Below are positions 63,987 through 64,000 of a stretch of 64,000 nt of DNA, one piece after another. Made by a program: the position numbers and the translations under genes. The stretch comes from Natrinema gari JCM 14663 (GTDB lineage Archaea; Halobacteriota; Halobacteria; Halobacteriales; Natrialbaceae). The notes under the pieces are model-generated. The model worked only from the letters and a program-made list of their open reading frames with translations, had not been told where the DNA came from and made no database searches. How positions within the stretch are numbered: position 1 is the first letter of the stretch; each line of letters opens with the position of its first letter. The stretch covers positions 30,559-94,558 of the forward strand of contig NZ_AOIJ01000041.1 in the NCBI RefSeq assembly GCF_000337175.1. Direction: 5' to 3'.

Positions 63987-64000
63987 AAGAGCCGGAGTGC

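Overview
The window is high-GC DNA whose predicted proteins are strongly acidic. It carries archaeal information and lipid genes (L37e, LSm, archaeal-type Tyr- and AspRS, GGGP synthase, pantoate kinase and phosphopantothenate synthetase), HTH_10 'bacterioopsin-activator' regulators, and mostly leaderless starts with a TATA element about 27 bases upstream. This is a haloarchaeal chromosome, probably of the Natrinema/Haloterrigena/Natrialba group (the genus is an inference).

Bases 1-13800 hold an amino-acid catabolic block: a class III aminotransferase (cut by the left edge), arginase, an IclR regulator, an ALDH7-like semialdehyde dehydrogenase, an NhaC-type antiporter, a ThDP enzyme of unknown substrate, a PutP-type symporter with a tiny accessory membrane protein, proline dehydrogenase and an HTH_10 regulator. 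Arginase, aminotransferase, proline dehydrogenase and the dehydrogenase can together take arginine and proline to glutamate. The same 17-bp TTTG-N7-CAAA motif lies upstream of the IclR gene and of the dehydrogenase.

Bases 13800-17700 are an accessory stretch: a second IclR gene bracketed by two copies of a 78-bp MITE-like repeat, with three copies of another 17-bp motif upstream of it, and a MaoC-like hydratase. Bases 17700-19800 encode a BioY/EcfA/EcfT biotin transporter behind a BirA-box-like palindrome; birA itself lies at 34.3-35.3 kb.

Bases 20200-24624 encode the most striking object here: a 1474-residue secreted protein with a long tract of roughly 23-residue Q/A/G repeats, a DUF7282-like domain, three Ig-like repeats, CARDB-like domains and an acidic Pro-rich tail. 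It may be translationally coupled to a leaderless upstream ORF. Small conserved haloarchaeal genes follow, then a complete peptide-type ABC importer (27.1-33.9 kb) whose fused ATPase carries large insertions in both nucleotide-binding domains.

Bases 34-54 kb are mainly housekeeping: birA, tyrS, CoA synthesis, aspS, sirtuin, GGGP synthase, a threonine synthase-like protein that lacks the PLP lysine, L37e-LSm, a metalloprotease, small membrane proteins, a Dna2-type nuclease-helicase and an AIR synthase-like protein. An AT-rich islet at 36.7-36.9 kb encodes a 55-residue membrane protein.

Bases 54-64 kb are accessory metabolism (hydrolase, F420/LLM oxidoreductase, MFS transporter behind a 14-bp perfect inverted repeat, SDR, HAD, APH-like kinase, alcohol dehydrogenase), ending in a decayed IS5-type transposase, two small membrane proteins, paired IS-end-like scars and a run of hairpins at the right edge.
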